This document shows, in pieces, positions 1 to 6,350 of a stretch of 6,350 nucleotides of DNA. Location: assembly GCA_913049755.1 (NCBI GenBank), contig CAJWXO010000067.1, positions 1 to 6,350 on the forward strand, written 5' to 3'. Positions within the stretch are counted from its first letter, which is position 1; each line of letters begins with the position of its first letter. The position numbers and the translations under genes are program-made. This DNA is from an uncultured Cryomorphaceae bacterium. GTDB lineage: Bacteria > Bacteroidota > Bacteroidia > Flavobacteriales > Schleiferiaceae. Under the pieces are notes generated by a model. That model made no database searches. It worked only from the letters and a program-made list of their open reading frames with translations, and was not told the DNA's origin.

Positions 1-584
1 CCCTGAGATTCAGTAGATGGAACACGCTGAACACGATGGACACCAGACTCATATTTTAAAACCCCATAAACACCCTTACCCCTTACCTGAATACTGGCTT
101 CTTTATATCCCCCGGCAGAACCTTCCGTCGCCGACAACCATTCAGCTGTCCAACCTTCACCTTCTATGAACCTTAAGTACATTCTGATCAAATCACCTAC
201 AAATAGCCCAGCTTCATCACCTCCAGTTCCGGCTCGCACCTCTAAGACAGCATCCTTTGAATCTTCAAGATCCTTAGGGATTAATAGCTGCTGAATCTCA
301 ACCTCTAATTCATCCAGTAAAGGTTGAATTTCTTCGAGCTCTGAAGATGCCATTTCTCGCATCTCAGGGTCCTTTTCTTTCGAGATTATCTCTTTAGCCT
401 CAAATTTCCTCCCAGTTAAAACCAAATATTTATTTCGAGCTTCAACAACTAAATCCAACTCTTTAAACTCTCTGTGTAGCCTTACAAACCGATCATGATT
501 ACTTGCTAATTCTGGCTGCATCAAAAGATCATTAACCTCCTGATGACGAATCCATATTGTCTGCAGTTTATCTGTTAAGTTCAT
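1..584 (-). CDS. prfA: Peptide chain release factor 1 (RF1), partial: C-terminal part beyond the left edge
   Basis: RF1 recognises UAA and UAG stop codons on the ribosome and triggers release of the finished protein. I translated 194 full codons from the ATG at 584 without a stop or frameshift. The RF1 hallmark GTGGDEA is at residues 119-125, followed by LFVGDLIRMYLRF. The decoding-domain stretch YESGVHRVQRVPSTESQ runs to the edge. It contains P189-S190-T191, a PxT anticodon-like tripeptide, which marks RF1 rather than RF2 (SPF). The catalytic GGQ motif, expected some 40 residues further on, is outside the window, as is about 45% of a normal protein of roughly 360 residues. The start ATG lies inside the purM stop (ATGA, 4-base overlap), so translation is probably coupled to purM. 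No Shine-Dalgarno sequence is seen. In related genomes I recall pyrF often following; that cannot be checked here. Confidence 0.97.
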   Translation of the reverse strand, partial: MNLTDKLQTIWIRHQEVNDLLMQPELASNHDRFVRLHREFKELDLVVEARNKYLVLTGRKFEAKEIISKEKDPEMREMASSELEEIQPLLDELEVEIQQLLIPKDLEDSKDAVLEVRAGTGGDEAGLFVGDLIRMYLRFIEGEGWTAEWLSATEGSAGGYKEASIQVRGKGVYGVLKYESGVHRVQRVPSTESQ

Positions 585-1759
585 TTAGCATCATATATAT
601 GCCACCCATCAGGAGCCTTTAAATGAACTTCAGGTTTCACATGAGGTTCGACTCTCCCAATAATTTTAGCATCAATATTGAACTTTTTTGAAATCGAAAT
701 AGCTTTTTCTGCGGCTGAGGGGTTTAAATATATTTCCATACGATGCCCCATATTAAAAACTTTATACATCTCTCTCCATGGAGTACTTGATTCTGCTTGA
801 ATCAATTTAAATATTTCGGGTACATCAAATAAATCATCTTTAATTACTTTACCTTGAGATAAAAAATGTAAAACTTTAGTTTGAGCTCCACCACTACAAT
901 GAACCATTCCGCCAATTTCATTTCTTATTTCACTTAAAATATCAATGATTACCGGAGCGTAAGTTCTGGTAGGAGATAATACAAGTTTACCAACATCTAA
1001 CGGTACTCCTTCAACTTGATCAGTTAAAGATTTAGAACCCGAATAAATCAATGAATCATCTATTTCTGGATTAAAGCTTTCCGGATACTTTTGAGATAGT
1101 ACTTTGTGAAAAATATCGTGCCTAGCCGATGTTAATCCGTTTGAACCTATGCCTCCATTAAATTCCTTTTCATAGGAGGATTGACCAGATGAAGATAGCC
1201 CTACAATAACTTGACCAGGAGATATATTAGAGTTATCGATTACCATATCTCTTCTCATTCTTGATACAACCGTTGAATCAACAATAATAGTTCGCACCAA
1301 ATCACCAACATCTGCAGTTTCACCGCCTGTAGATCTAATATCTAAACCATTATTACGTAAATCAGATAATACAGACTCTGTTCCATTAATGATTTCAGAA
1401 ATAACATCTCCAGGGATCACATTTTTATTCCTACCTATCGTACTTGACAATAAAATAGGGCCTGTGGCTCCGACGCACAAAAGATCATCCACATTCATTA
1501 TGACAGCATCTTGAGCAATCCCTCTCCAAACTGACAAATCTCCTGTTTCTTTCCAGTACATATATGCCAAAGAAGATTTTGTCCCTGCGCCATCAGCATG
1601 CATAACAATACAATGATCTGGAGACCCAGTTAAGTAATCTGGAACAATTTTACAAAAGGCTTTAGGAAACAATCCCTTTTCTAGTCTTTCTATCGCTTTG
1701 TGAACATCTTCTTTACCAGATGAAACTCCCCTTCTAGCATAACGATCATTTTGCTCCAT
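581..1759 (-). CDS. purM: Phosphoribosylformylglycinamidine cyclo-ligase (AIR synthase), Bacteroidota-type
   Basis: This cytosolic enzyme closes the imidazole ring in purine synthesis: FGAM + ATP gives AIR + ADP + phosphate. The 392-residue product shows the PurM-family landmarks in order: YARRGVSSG near the N-terminus (7-15), the nucleotide-binding DGAGTK (56-61), DDLLCVGA (91-98), GGETAD (145-150), SPTRTYAPV (262-270), HCSGGA (287-292) and FNMGHRMEIYL (335-345). It is longer than the classical enzyme of about 345 residues. The usual SSG-x-HSNG segment is replaced by SSG (190-192), an inserted stretch, and GSNGLTSARHDI (205-216), so the canonical histidine before SNG is absent. I recall the same form in Bacteroides and relatives, so it is probably a lineage variant rather than decay. 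The ATG at 1759 lies 22 bases after the envelope-gene stop; the stop at 581-583 overlaps the prfA start. The family is certain; activity as AIR synthase is inferred from family and phylum. Confidence 0.93.
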   Translation of the reverse strand: MEQNDRYARRGVSSGKEDVHKAIERLEKGLFPKAFCKIVPDYLTGSPDHCIVMHADGAGTKSSLAYMYWKETGDLSVWRGIAQDAVIMNVDDLLCVGATGPILLSSTIGRNKNVIPGDVISEIINGTESVLSDLRNNGLDIRSTGGETADVGDLVRTIIVDSTVVSRMRRDMVIDNSNISPGQVIVGLSSSGQSSYEKEFNGGIGSNGLTSARHDIFHKVLSQKYPESFNPEIDDSLIYSGSKSLTDQVEGVPLDVGKLVLSPTRTYAPVIIDILSEIRNEIGGMVHCSGGAQTKVLHFLSQGKVIKDDLFDVPEIFKLIQAESSTPWREMYKVFNMGHRMEIYLNPSAAEKAISISKKFNIDAKIIGRVEPHVKPEVHLKAPDGWHIYDAK

Positions 1760-1781
1760 CTAGCAAAGATAATGAAGGCAA

Positions 1782-4328
1782 CTATCGAATACGGATATAA
1801 GTTCCAGCAGGAAGATCTTTTTCGTATTCAGGATTCAAAGATTGTAAATCTCTTAGCTTCATGCCTAGGACTTTGGCAACACTCCTGAAGGAATCTCCCG
1901 ACTTGACCTGTTGGTGAGATGCGTCAAACTCCTTGTAATCTCCCTTAACAGTAACTTTTAAAATCATTCCAGAAAAAGGACGAATACCCCTAAGTCCTCC
2001 ATTGAGTCTTTTTAAATTAGTCAAAGTGATATCATTAGCACGACAAATAGTTGTGAATGAAGGCCTTTCTCCAACAGTATATAGTTTACCGATTAATGCC
2101 TCTTCTTTTGACTTAACACCATCTTTATCTCTGGCCAAATTAGGATCTACAGGCGGAACATAATCATCTCTTATTACACGGAAATCTGTACGCCTGTTGA
2201 TTTGATTGGCAATCTCTTGCTTCGAAGAAGACATCTTTTTAATGTTTTGCTCCGTTAATCTTGTACCTACTGGAAAAATATCTGAACCAAGGCCTTTATA
2301 TGATTTAGGCATTTCAAAAGGAGTTGACTCACCCATTCCAACTGGAACTAAGCGTTCAGTAGCGACCCCTAAGGAAATTAAATATTTTACGGATGTATCA
2401 GCTCTTCGTTGCGAAAGAATCATGTTTTTATCATCAATATCACGATAGTCAGTGTGAGATCGCAACTCGATAACAATATTCGGATTTCTCTCTAAAGTTT
2501 TAAACACAGTATCTAAAGCATTTGTAGCACTTTCGTTTAAGTCCCATTTAGCCAAAGCAAAATAAACATCAGGAAGGACAATAGGAATTTCAATTGGGTC
2601 CATTTTTCCATTCACTTTTGAAGTATGCATGTAGACGTTATCAGCCTCGATAAAATCAAAACTTTCAAATTTTAATCCTGAAGTATTTACCCCTGCGGTG
2701 TTAAATAAGAATTTCTTTTTCTCGAAAGAAAAAGAATATTGCACGTCCCGATTCAGATCATCTGATTCAACAAAAAAAGAGCCATCCTTCAATGTTTTAA
2801 CCACTTTAGAGAATCCATCATTCCCTAAAACCTTGACGGAAGCACCTCCAATTGGAGAATTGTCTTTACTACTAGCTAATTTTCCCGCAATACGATATTT
2901 TAGTGGCACCTCGTATAATGTCCAAATATCATCGCCACCCACTCCACCGGAACGGTTAGAGACAAAATAACCATCCTCTAAACCACCGGGGCGCAGGACA
3001 ATATTAAAATCATCCGCGGCACTGTTAATTGGAGCCTTCAAGTTTTCCGGAACCCCTGTAGGTATACCATCTTTTCCAAGTTTTACTCGATAAAGGTCAA
3101 AACCTCCCATCCCTGGAAGCCCATTAGAGGCAAAGTACAAGTACCCATCATCATGAACAAAAGGGAAAAGTTCATCACCGGGAGTATTAACCAAAGGCCC
3201 GAGGTTAACAGGTTTACCCCAACCCCGCTTTCTCTTATCAACACGTACAAGCCACAAATCTTTACTCTCTTTAGTACTCCCATTTAAATCACCTGCAAAA
3301 AATAAAATTTTATCATCTTTTGATAGAGATGGATGTCCCACACTCCGAGACGAATCCGCTGTAACTACCACAATCTGAGGTTCCTGCCATGATAAACCAG
3401 CTTTTCTGGTAGTAAATATCGAACATCCTAATTGTTGACGTTTAACTTCCAAACAACGAGTAAAATACATAGTTCTGCGACGCGAATCAAAAACTGGCGA
3501 ACCCTCATGGTCTTCAGTATTAATTACTTCTGGTAAAAGCTCTGGGTTATTAAATTTCTGCAAGCGAGCTGCTGCTGGATTTGACTTTGCTGCCCTTCCA
3601 CGACTTCTTTTAGTTCGAGAGGAGCCATCCGAATTCAATCTTTCTGTAATATAAATATCTGAAAACTTTTGACCTGTCCAACCATCATCCTTTCGGCCTA
3701 TTCCGCCTTCTCTCATTGACGTAAATAATATTTCCTCAAACGTATTTGGACGCCCACTAAATGCTACACCAAAATCATTTGATCGAGAATTTAATGTAGT
3801 GAGGTTTCCAACTTGGAAACGAGTCTTAGCTTTTTCCCATAAGACTGCATCTTTAGATGACTCAATACCAATTTGGCCACGTGAGTCATTAGGAAAAACC
3901 TTTAGTAATTCATTGTAAGCCACTATAGCCTCTTCATACTCTCCCTGGTATTTAAGCATTTCTGCAACACCTAGATAATTATCTACTATTTCCTGCTTTA
4001 ATTTTATCGCCCTTTTATATTGAGCCTCAGCTGCTCGGTAATTAAAAGTAAACTTGTAACACTCAGCTAGACGATGTGCAATTTCCGCCTTCTCTTCGCG
4101 AGTCTTGACTTTAGAATAAGCTTTCTTAAAATGATCTATCGCTTCCGAATATTCTTTCGCCAGGTAAAAATCATCTGCATGCTTTACAGACCTGGGTCTT
4201 TTAACAATCTCTTCCTTCTCTTTAACATTAGGAATAGCAGTCATAGCAGCTTGCTGAGCGCCAATAGATCCGATACACAAAATAGAAAAAACAAACGTTA
4301 AGATAAGATGAGAAATAACCTTCTTCAT
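1782..4328 (-). CDS. PorE-like OmpA family envelope protein: TPR, PD40 propeller, CRD, OmpA-C and two LysM-like repeats
   Basis: A secreted 848-residue protein, probably periplasmic and bound to peptidoglycan. Residues 1-24 look like a signal peptide (MKK, hydrophobic core, SIGA|QQ cleavage); C18 has no convincing lipobox. TPR-like helices cover about 50-165 (AEYSEAIDHFKKAY-type repeats). A PD40/WD40-like propeller covers about 180-475, with GSPVFDSRRRTMYFTR, GHPSLSKDDKILFF, DGYLYFASNGLPGMGGFDLYRV and GYFVSNRSGGVGGDDIW. A carboxypeptidase-regulatory-like domain follows (about 477-560). OmpA-C spans about 584-720; D627 (HTD) and R642 (LSQRRA) match the residues that bind diaminopimelate in OmpA-C domains, and the domain closes with NRRTDFRVI. 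Two LysM-like repeats end the protein (about 750-792 and 805-847). The order up to OmpA-C is that of PorE of the type IX secretion system, but many Bacteroidota paralogues share it, so a T9SS role is only possible. The ATG at 4328 is supported by the signal peptide. A probable promoter lies upstream, and purM follows 22 bases after the stop. Confidence 0.9.
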   Translation of the reverse strand: MKKVISHLILTFVFSILCIGSIGAQQAAMTAIPNVKEKEEIVKRPRSVKHADDFYLAKEYSEAIDHFKKAYSKVKTREEKAEIAHRLAECYKFTFNYRAAEAQYKRAIKLKQEIVDNYLGVAEMLKYQGEYEEAIVAYNELLKVFPNDSRGQIGIESSKDAVLWEKAKTRFQVGNLTTLNSRSNDFGVAFSGRPNTFEEILFTSMREGGIGRKDDGWTGQKFSDIYITERLNSDGSSRTKRSRGRAAKSNPAAARLQKFNNPELLPEVINTEDHEGSPVFDSRRRTMYFTRCLEVKRQQLGCSIFTTRKAGLSWQEPQIVVVTADSSRSVGHPSLSKDDKILFFAGDLNGSTKESKDLWLVRVDKRKRGWGKPVNLGPLVNTPGDELFPFVHDDGYLYFASNGLPGMGGFDLYRVKLGKDGIPTGVPENLKAPINSAADDFNIVLRPGGLEDGYFVSNRSGGVGGDDIWTLYEVPLKYRIAGKLASSKDNSPIGGASVKVLGNDGFSKVVKTLKDGSFFVESDDLNRDVQYSFSFEKKKFLFNTAGVNTSGLKFESFDFIEADNVYMHTSKVNGKMDPIEIPIVLPDVYFALAKWDLNESATNALDTVFKTLERNPNIVIELRSHTDYRDIDDKNMILSQRRADTSVKYLISLGVATERLVPVGMGESTPFEMPKSYKGLGSDIFPVGTRLTEQNIKKMSSSKQEIANQINRRTDFRVIRDDYVPPVDPNLARDKDGVKSKEEALIGKLYTVGERPSFTTICRANDITLTNLKRLNGGLRGIRPFSGMILKVTVKGDYKEFDASHQQVKSGDSFRSVAKVLGMKLRDLQSLNPEYEKDLPAGTYIRIR

Positions 4329-4372
4329 GGATGCAGAAACAGTATGAATATTTAATTTTTCCTAAAAGTAGC

Positions 4373-4405
4373 CAAAAATAAAGTAACTGACCATCAATAA
4401 ATCAA
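4373..4405 (-). promoter_or_regulatory. Probable Bacteroidota housekeeping promoter for the envelope gene-purM-prfA unit
   Basis: On the minus strand TATTTTTG (4380-4373) matches the Bacteroidota -7 consensus TAnnTTTG. A TTG (4405-4403) lies 22 bases upstream, within the spacing accepted for the -33 element. Transcription would begin near 4366, giving a leader of roughly 40 bases before the ATG at 4328. It is the best match in the 104-base gap and is correctly oriented, but in AT-rich DNA a chance match is possible. Confidence 0.5.
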
Positions 4406-4409
4406 CAGT

Positions 4410-4431
4410 CTTCTATTTGATCCTTCTATTT
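4410..4431. repeat. Short tandem-like direct repeat after the glutamine synthetase stop
   Basis: The 9-base unit AAATAGAAG (minus strand) occurs twice, separated by GATC, at 4431-4423 and 4418-4410. It begins two bases after the glutamine synthetase stop codon and ends upstream of the probable promoter. The copies are exact. With only two short copies in AT-rich DNA this may be chance; a protein-binding site is conceivable but nothing else supports it. Confidence 0.35.
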
Positions 4432-4432
4432 T

Positions 4433-6350
4433 TTATCGAACATAGAGCATCTCACGATATTTAGGTAGCGGCCACATTTCATTATCCACCATCAATTCTA
4501 GCTTATCTACAGAATATCTTATTTTCTCAAAAAATGGCTTTACAGTGTCACAGTATGCAAGAGATTTGTAACGTATCGATTCAATCTTGTTGGCGACTTT
4601 TCTTGCTTCAGTCATTTCCGCAACACCGTTTAGAGCAATACTAACCCTCTCTGAGATTTCAACAATCATATCTATCTGTTCTTTAGATACCCTAGCGTAG
4701 ACATCCGCATCGAGGACTTTTTTCAATCGATTTACATTTTCACTTAAAATAGATTGATACCTGATTGCTGTAGGTACAATGTGATTTTTTACAAGATCTC
4801 CAAGAGTTCTAGACTCAATTTGGATATTTTTAAAGTATTCTTCCTGCAGAATATCATAACGCGCCTCTATTTCCACCTTGCTTAATACACCTGTTTTCTC
4901 AAATAGATCTATAGAATTTTTTGTTAGGTAAAAATCAAGAGCACGAGGAGAATCGGGCGTATTTTTCAGGCCCCTTTTTGCAGCCACAACTTCCCATTCT
5001 TTGGAATATCCATCACCCTCAAATCTAATATCTTTTGAAGATTTAATGTACTCGCGTAGAATATTAAAAATAGCATCTTCCTTTTTTAGTCCTGTTGCTA
5101 TTAGCCCGTCAACTTCTTGTTTAAATTGAACTAATTGATCCGCTACAATCATATTTAGAATTGTCATTGGAACAGCACAATTAGCTGTAGAACCCACAGC
5201 CCGTAATTCAAACTTATTGCCAGTAAAAGCAAATGGAGAAGTCCTATTTCTATCTGTATTATCCAATAATATTTCAGGTATTTTACCAACAACATTAAGC
5301 TTAAGATCAGTCTTTTTCTCTGGAGAAAGTTTGCCATTCTCTAATTTTTCGAGCTCATCTAGCACTTGCGAGAGTTGTGAGCCTATAAATACAGATATAA
5401 TAGCAGGAGGTGCTTCATTTGCTCCTAATCGATGATCATTACTAGCTGACGCTATAGCAGCGCGGATAAGATCAGCTTGATCATTAACAGCTTTAATAGT
5501 ATTTATAAAAAATGTTAAAAATAATAGATTACGTTTTGGGGTTTTCCCCGGCGCTAACAAATTAACTCCAGTATTAGTGCTGAGAGACCAGTTGTTATGC
5601 TTACCGGAGCCATTTATAGCGGAGAAAGGTTTTTCATGCAAAAGGACTCTAAATAAATGTCGACGAGCAACCTTTTCTAAAATATCCATGAATAATGAGT
5701 TATGATCAACAGCTATGTTGGCTTCTTCAAAAACTGGAGCAAATTCAAATTGACCTGGAGCAACTTCATTATGTCTAGTTTTTACAGGAATCCCCATTTT
5801 ATGACATTCAAATTCTACCTCACGCATATAACTCATAACTCGCTCAGGAATACTACCAAAATAATGATCATCTAACTGCTGGCCTTTCGCTGGAGAGTGG
5901 CCTATTAGAGTTCTTCCCGTCATGACCAAATCTGGACGACTCATGAAAAGGGACTCATCAACTAAAAAATATTCTTGCTCCCAACCTAATGTTGCATTTA
6001 CCTTCGAAATGTTTTTATCAAAATATTGAGCAACATCAGTTGCTGCATGGTCAATAGATTGAAGAGCCCTTAGCAGAGGAACCTTATTATCTAATGCCTC
6101 ACCAGTGTAAGCAACAAAAACGGTTGGGATGCAAAGTGTACTACCAAAAATAAATGCTGGGGATGTTGGGTCCCAAGCCGTATAGCCGCGAGCCTCAAAA
6201 GTATTTCGAATACCCCCATTCGGAAATGAAGAAGCATCCGGCTCGGCCTGAACTAACATTCCACCACTAAATTTTTCAATAGCAAAACCATCTGAAGTGG
6301 GCTCAAAAAAGCCATCATGTTTTTCTGCGGTAGAGCCTGTTAAGGGCTGA
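4433..6350 (-). CDS. glnN: Glutamine synthetase type III, partial: N-terminus beyond the right edge
   Basis: This cytosolic enzyme makes glutamine from glutamate, ammonia and ATP; type III enzymes are large, dodecameric and common in Bacteroidota. The frame holds 638 codons in the window. The ATG at 6259 is internal: the 30 codons before it remain open and read [17 protein letters not shown], a conserved GSIII segment, so the true start lies outside, probably by 80-100 residues given a usual length near 730. Numbering from the first full codon in the window, [11 protein letters not shown] is at 36-46, the metal-site strand GWEQEYF at 122-128, [12 protein letters not shown] at 194-205, NGSGKHNNW with the active-site histidine at 246-254, and [20 protein letters not shown] at 368-387. 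The C-terminal helical region ends in [11 protein letters not shown], typical of GSIII. The core is intact, with no frameshift. The symbol glnN is the usual one for GSIII. Its promoter and any nitrogen-control site are outside the window. Confidence 0.97.
   Translation of the reverse strand, partial: QPLTGSTAEKHDGFFEPTSDGFAIEKFSGGMLVQAEPDASSFPNGGIRNTFEARGYTAWDPTSPAFIFGSTLCIPTVFVAYTGEALDNKVPLLRALQSIDHAATDVAQYFDKNISKVNATLGWEQEYFLVDESLFMSRPDLVMTGRTLIGHSPAKGQQLDDHYFGSIPERVMSYMREVEFECHKMGIPVKTRHNEVAPGQFEFAPVFEEANIAVDHNSLFMDILEKVARRHLFRVLLHEKPFSAINGSGKHNNWSLSTNTGVNLLAPGKTPKRNLLFLTFFINTIKAVNDQADLIRAAIASASNDHRLGANEAPPAIISVFIGSQLSQVLDELEKLENGKLSPEKKTDLKLNVVGKIPEILLDNTDRNRTSPFAFTGNKFELRAVGSTANCAVPMTILNMIVADQLVQFKQEVDGLIATGLKKEDAIFNILREYIKSSKDIRFEGDGYSKEWEVVAAKRGLKNTPDSPRALDFYLTKNSIDLFEKTGVLSKVEIEARYDILQEEYFKNIQIESRTLGDLVKNHIVPTAIRYQSILSENVNRLKKVLDADVYARVSKEQIDMIVEISERVSIALNGVAEMTEARKVANKIESIRYKSLAYCDTVKPFFEKIRYSVDKLELMVDNEMWPLPKYREMLYVR

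Noticed and set aside
2206..2970. Plus-strand open frames of 80 and 90 codons opposite the envelope gene
   Set aside because: They lie wholly inside a well-supported minus-strand gene, resemble no family I know, and have no start signal; they are shadows.
3083..3283. 66-codon minus-strand open frame inside the envelope gene
   Set aside because: It is out of frame within the conserved PD40 region and shows no domain or start signal.
4272..4283. Lipoprotein signal around Cys18 of the envelope protein
   Set aside because: The preceding residues S-I-L do not fit a lipobox (Leu at -1), whereas SIGA|QQ fits a signal peptidase I site.
4074..4301. 75-codon plus-strand open frame opposite the signal peptide and TPR region
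   Set aside because: It is antisense to conserved coding sequence, and its composition is what antisense of that region gives.
4398..4422. Inverted repeat ATCAA/TTGAT (minus strand) as a terminator for glutamine synthetase
   Set aside because: The stem is only five AT-rich pairs with an 11-base loop, it is not followed by a T-tract, and it overlaps the putative -33 element.
5217..5435. 72-codon plus-strand open frame opposite glutamine synthetase
   Set aside because: It is antisense to a conserved catalytic region with no independent evidence of coding.
6257..6259. ATG at 6259 as the start of glutamine synthetase
   Set aside because: The frame continues upstream to the window edge with conserved GSIII residues ([15 protein letters not shown]), so the ATG is internal.

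Overview
The window is an AT-rich stretch of a Bacteroidota chromosome. It carries four genes, all on the minus strand, so transcription runs from high to low coordinates. The assignment to Bacteroidota rests on four things: a type III glutamine synthetase, a PorE-like outer-membrane-associated protein (TPR, PD40 propeller, carboxypeptidase-regulatory-like domain, OmpA-C), the long Bacteroidota form of PurM followed directly by the gene for release factor 1, and one intergenic gap holding a match to the Bacteroidota -33/-7 promoter (TTG, 22 bases, TAnnTTTG). No start is preceded by a clear Shine-Dalgarno sequence, which is also usual in this phylum. I cannot name a genus.

In the direction of transcription the layout is as follows. 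(1) 6350-4433 is glutamine synthetase III. Its N-terminus lies beyond the right edge, and the reading frame stays open past the first in-window ATG. (2) 4432-4329 is a 104-base gap with a short direct repeat and a probable promoter. (3) 4328-1782 is an 848-residue secreted envelope protein with two LysM-like repeats after the OmpA-C domain. (4) 1759-581 is purM, starting 22 bases after the previous stop. (5) 584-1 is prfA, which overlaps the purM stop in an ATGA and is cut off by the left edge just after the PxT stop-codon-recognition motif.

The last three genes look like one transcription unit: the gaps are 22 and -4 bases and I see no terminator between them. purM and prfA are housekeeping genes (purine synthesis and translation termination). 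The envelope gene in front of them may share their promoter without sharing their function. Glutamine synthetase supplies glutamine, an amide donor in purine synthesis, but it sits behind its own gap and need not be co-transcribed.

I found no mobile element, CRISPR array, RNA gene, phage or defence locus. This is mostly an ordinary core region. The features most worth a second look are the OmpA-C plus double LysM architecture, the divergent PurM substrate-loop region, and the overlapping purM-prfA junction.
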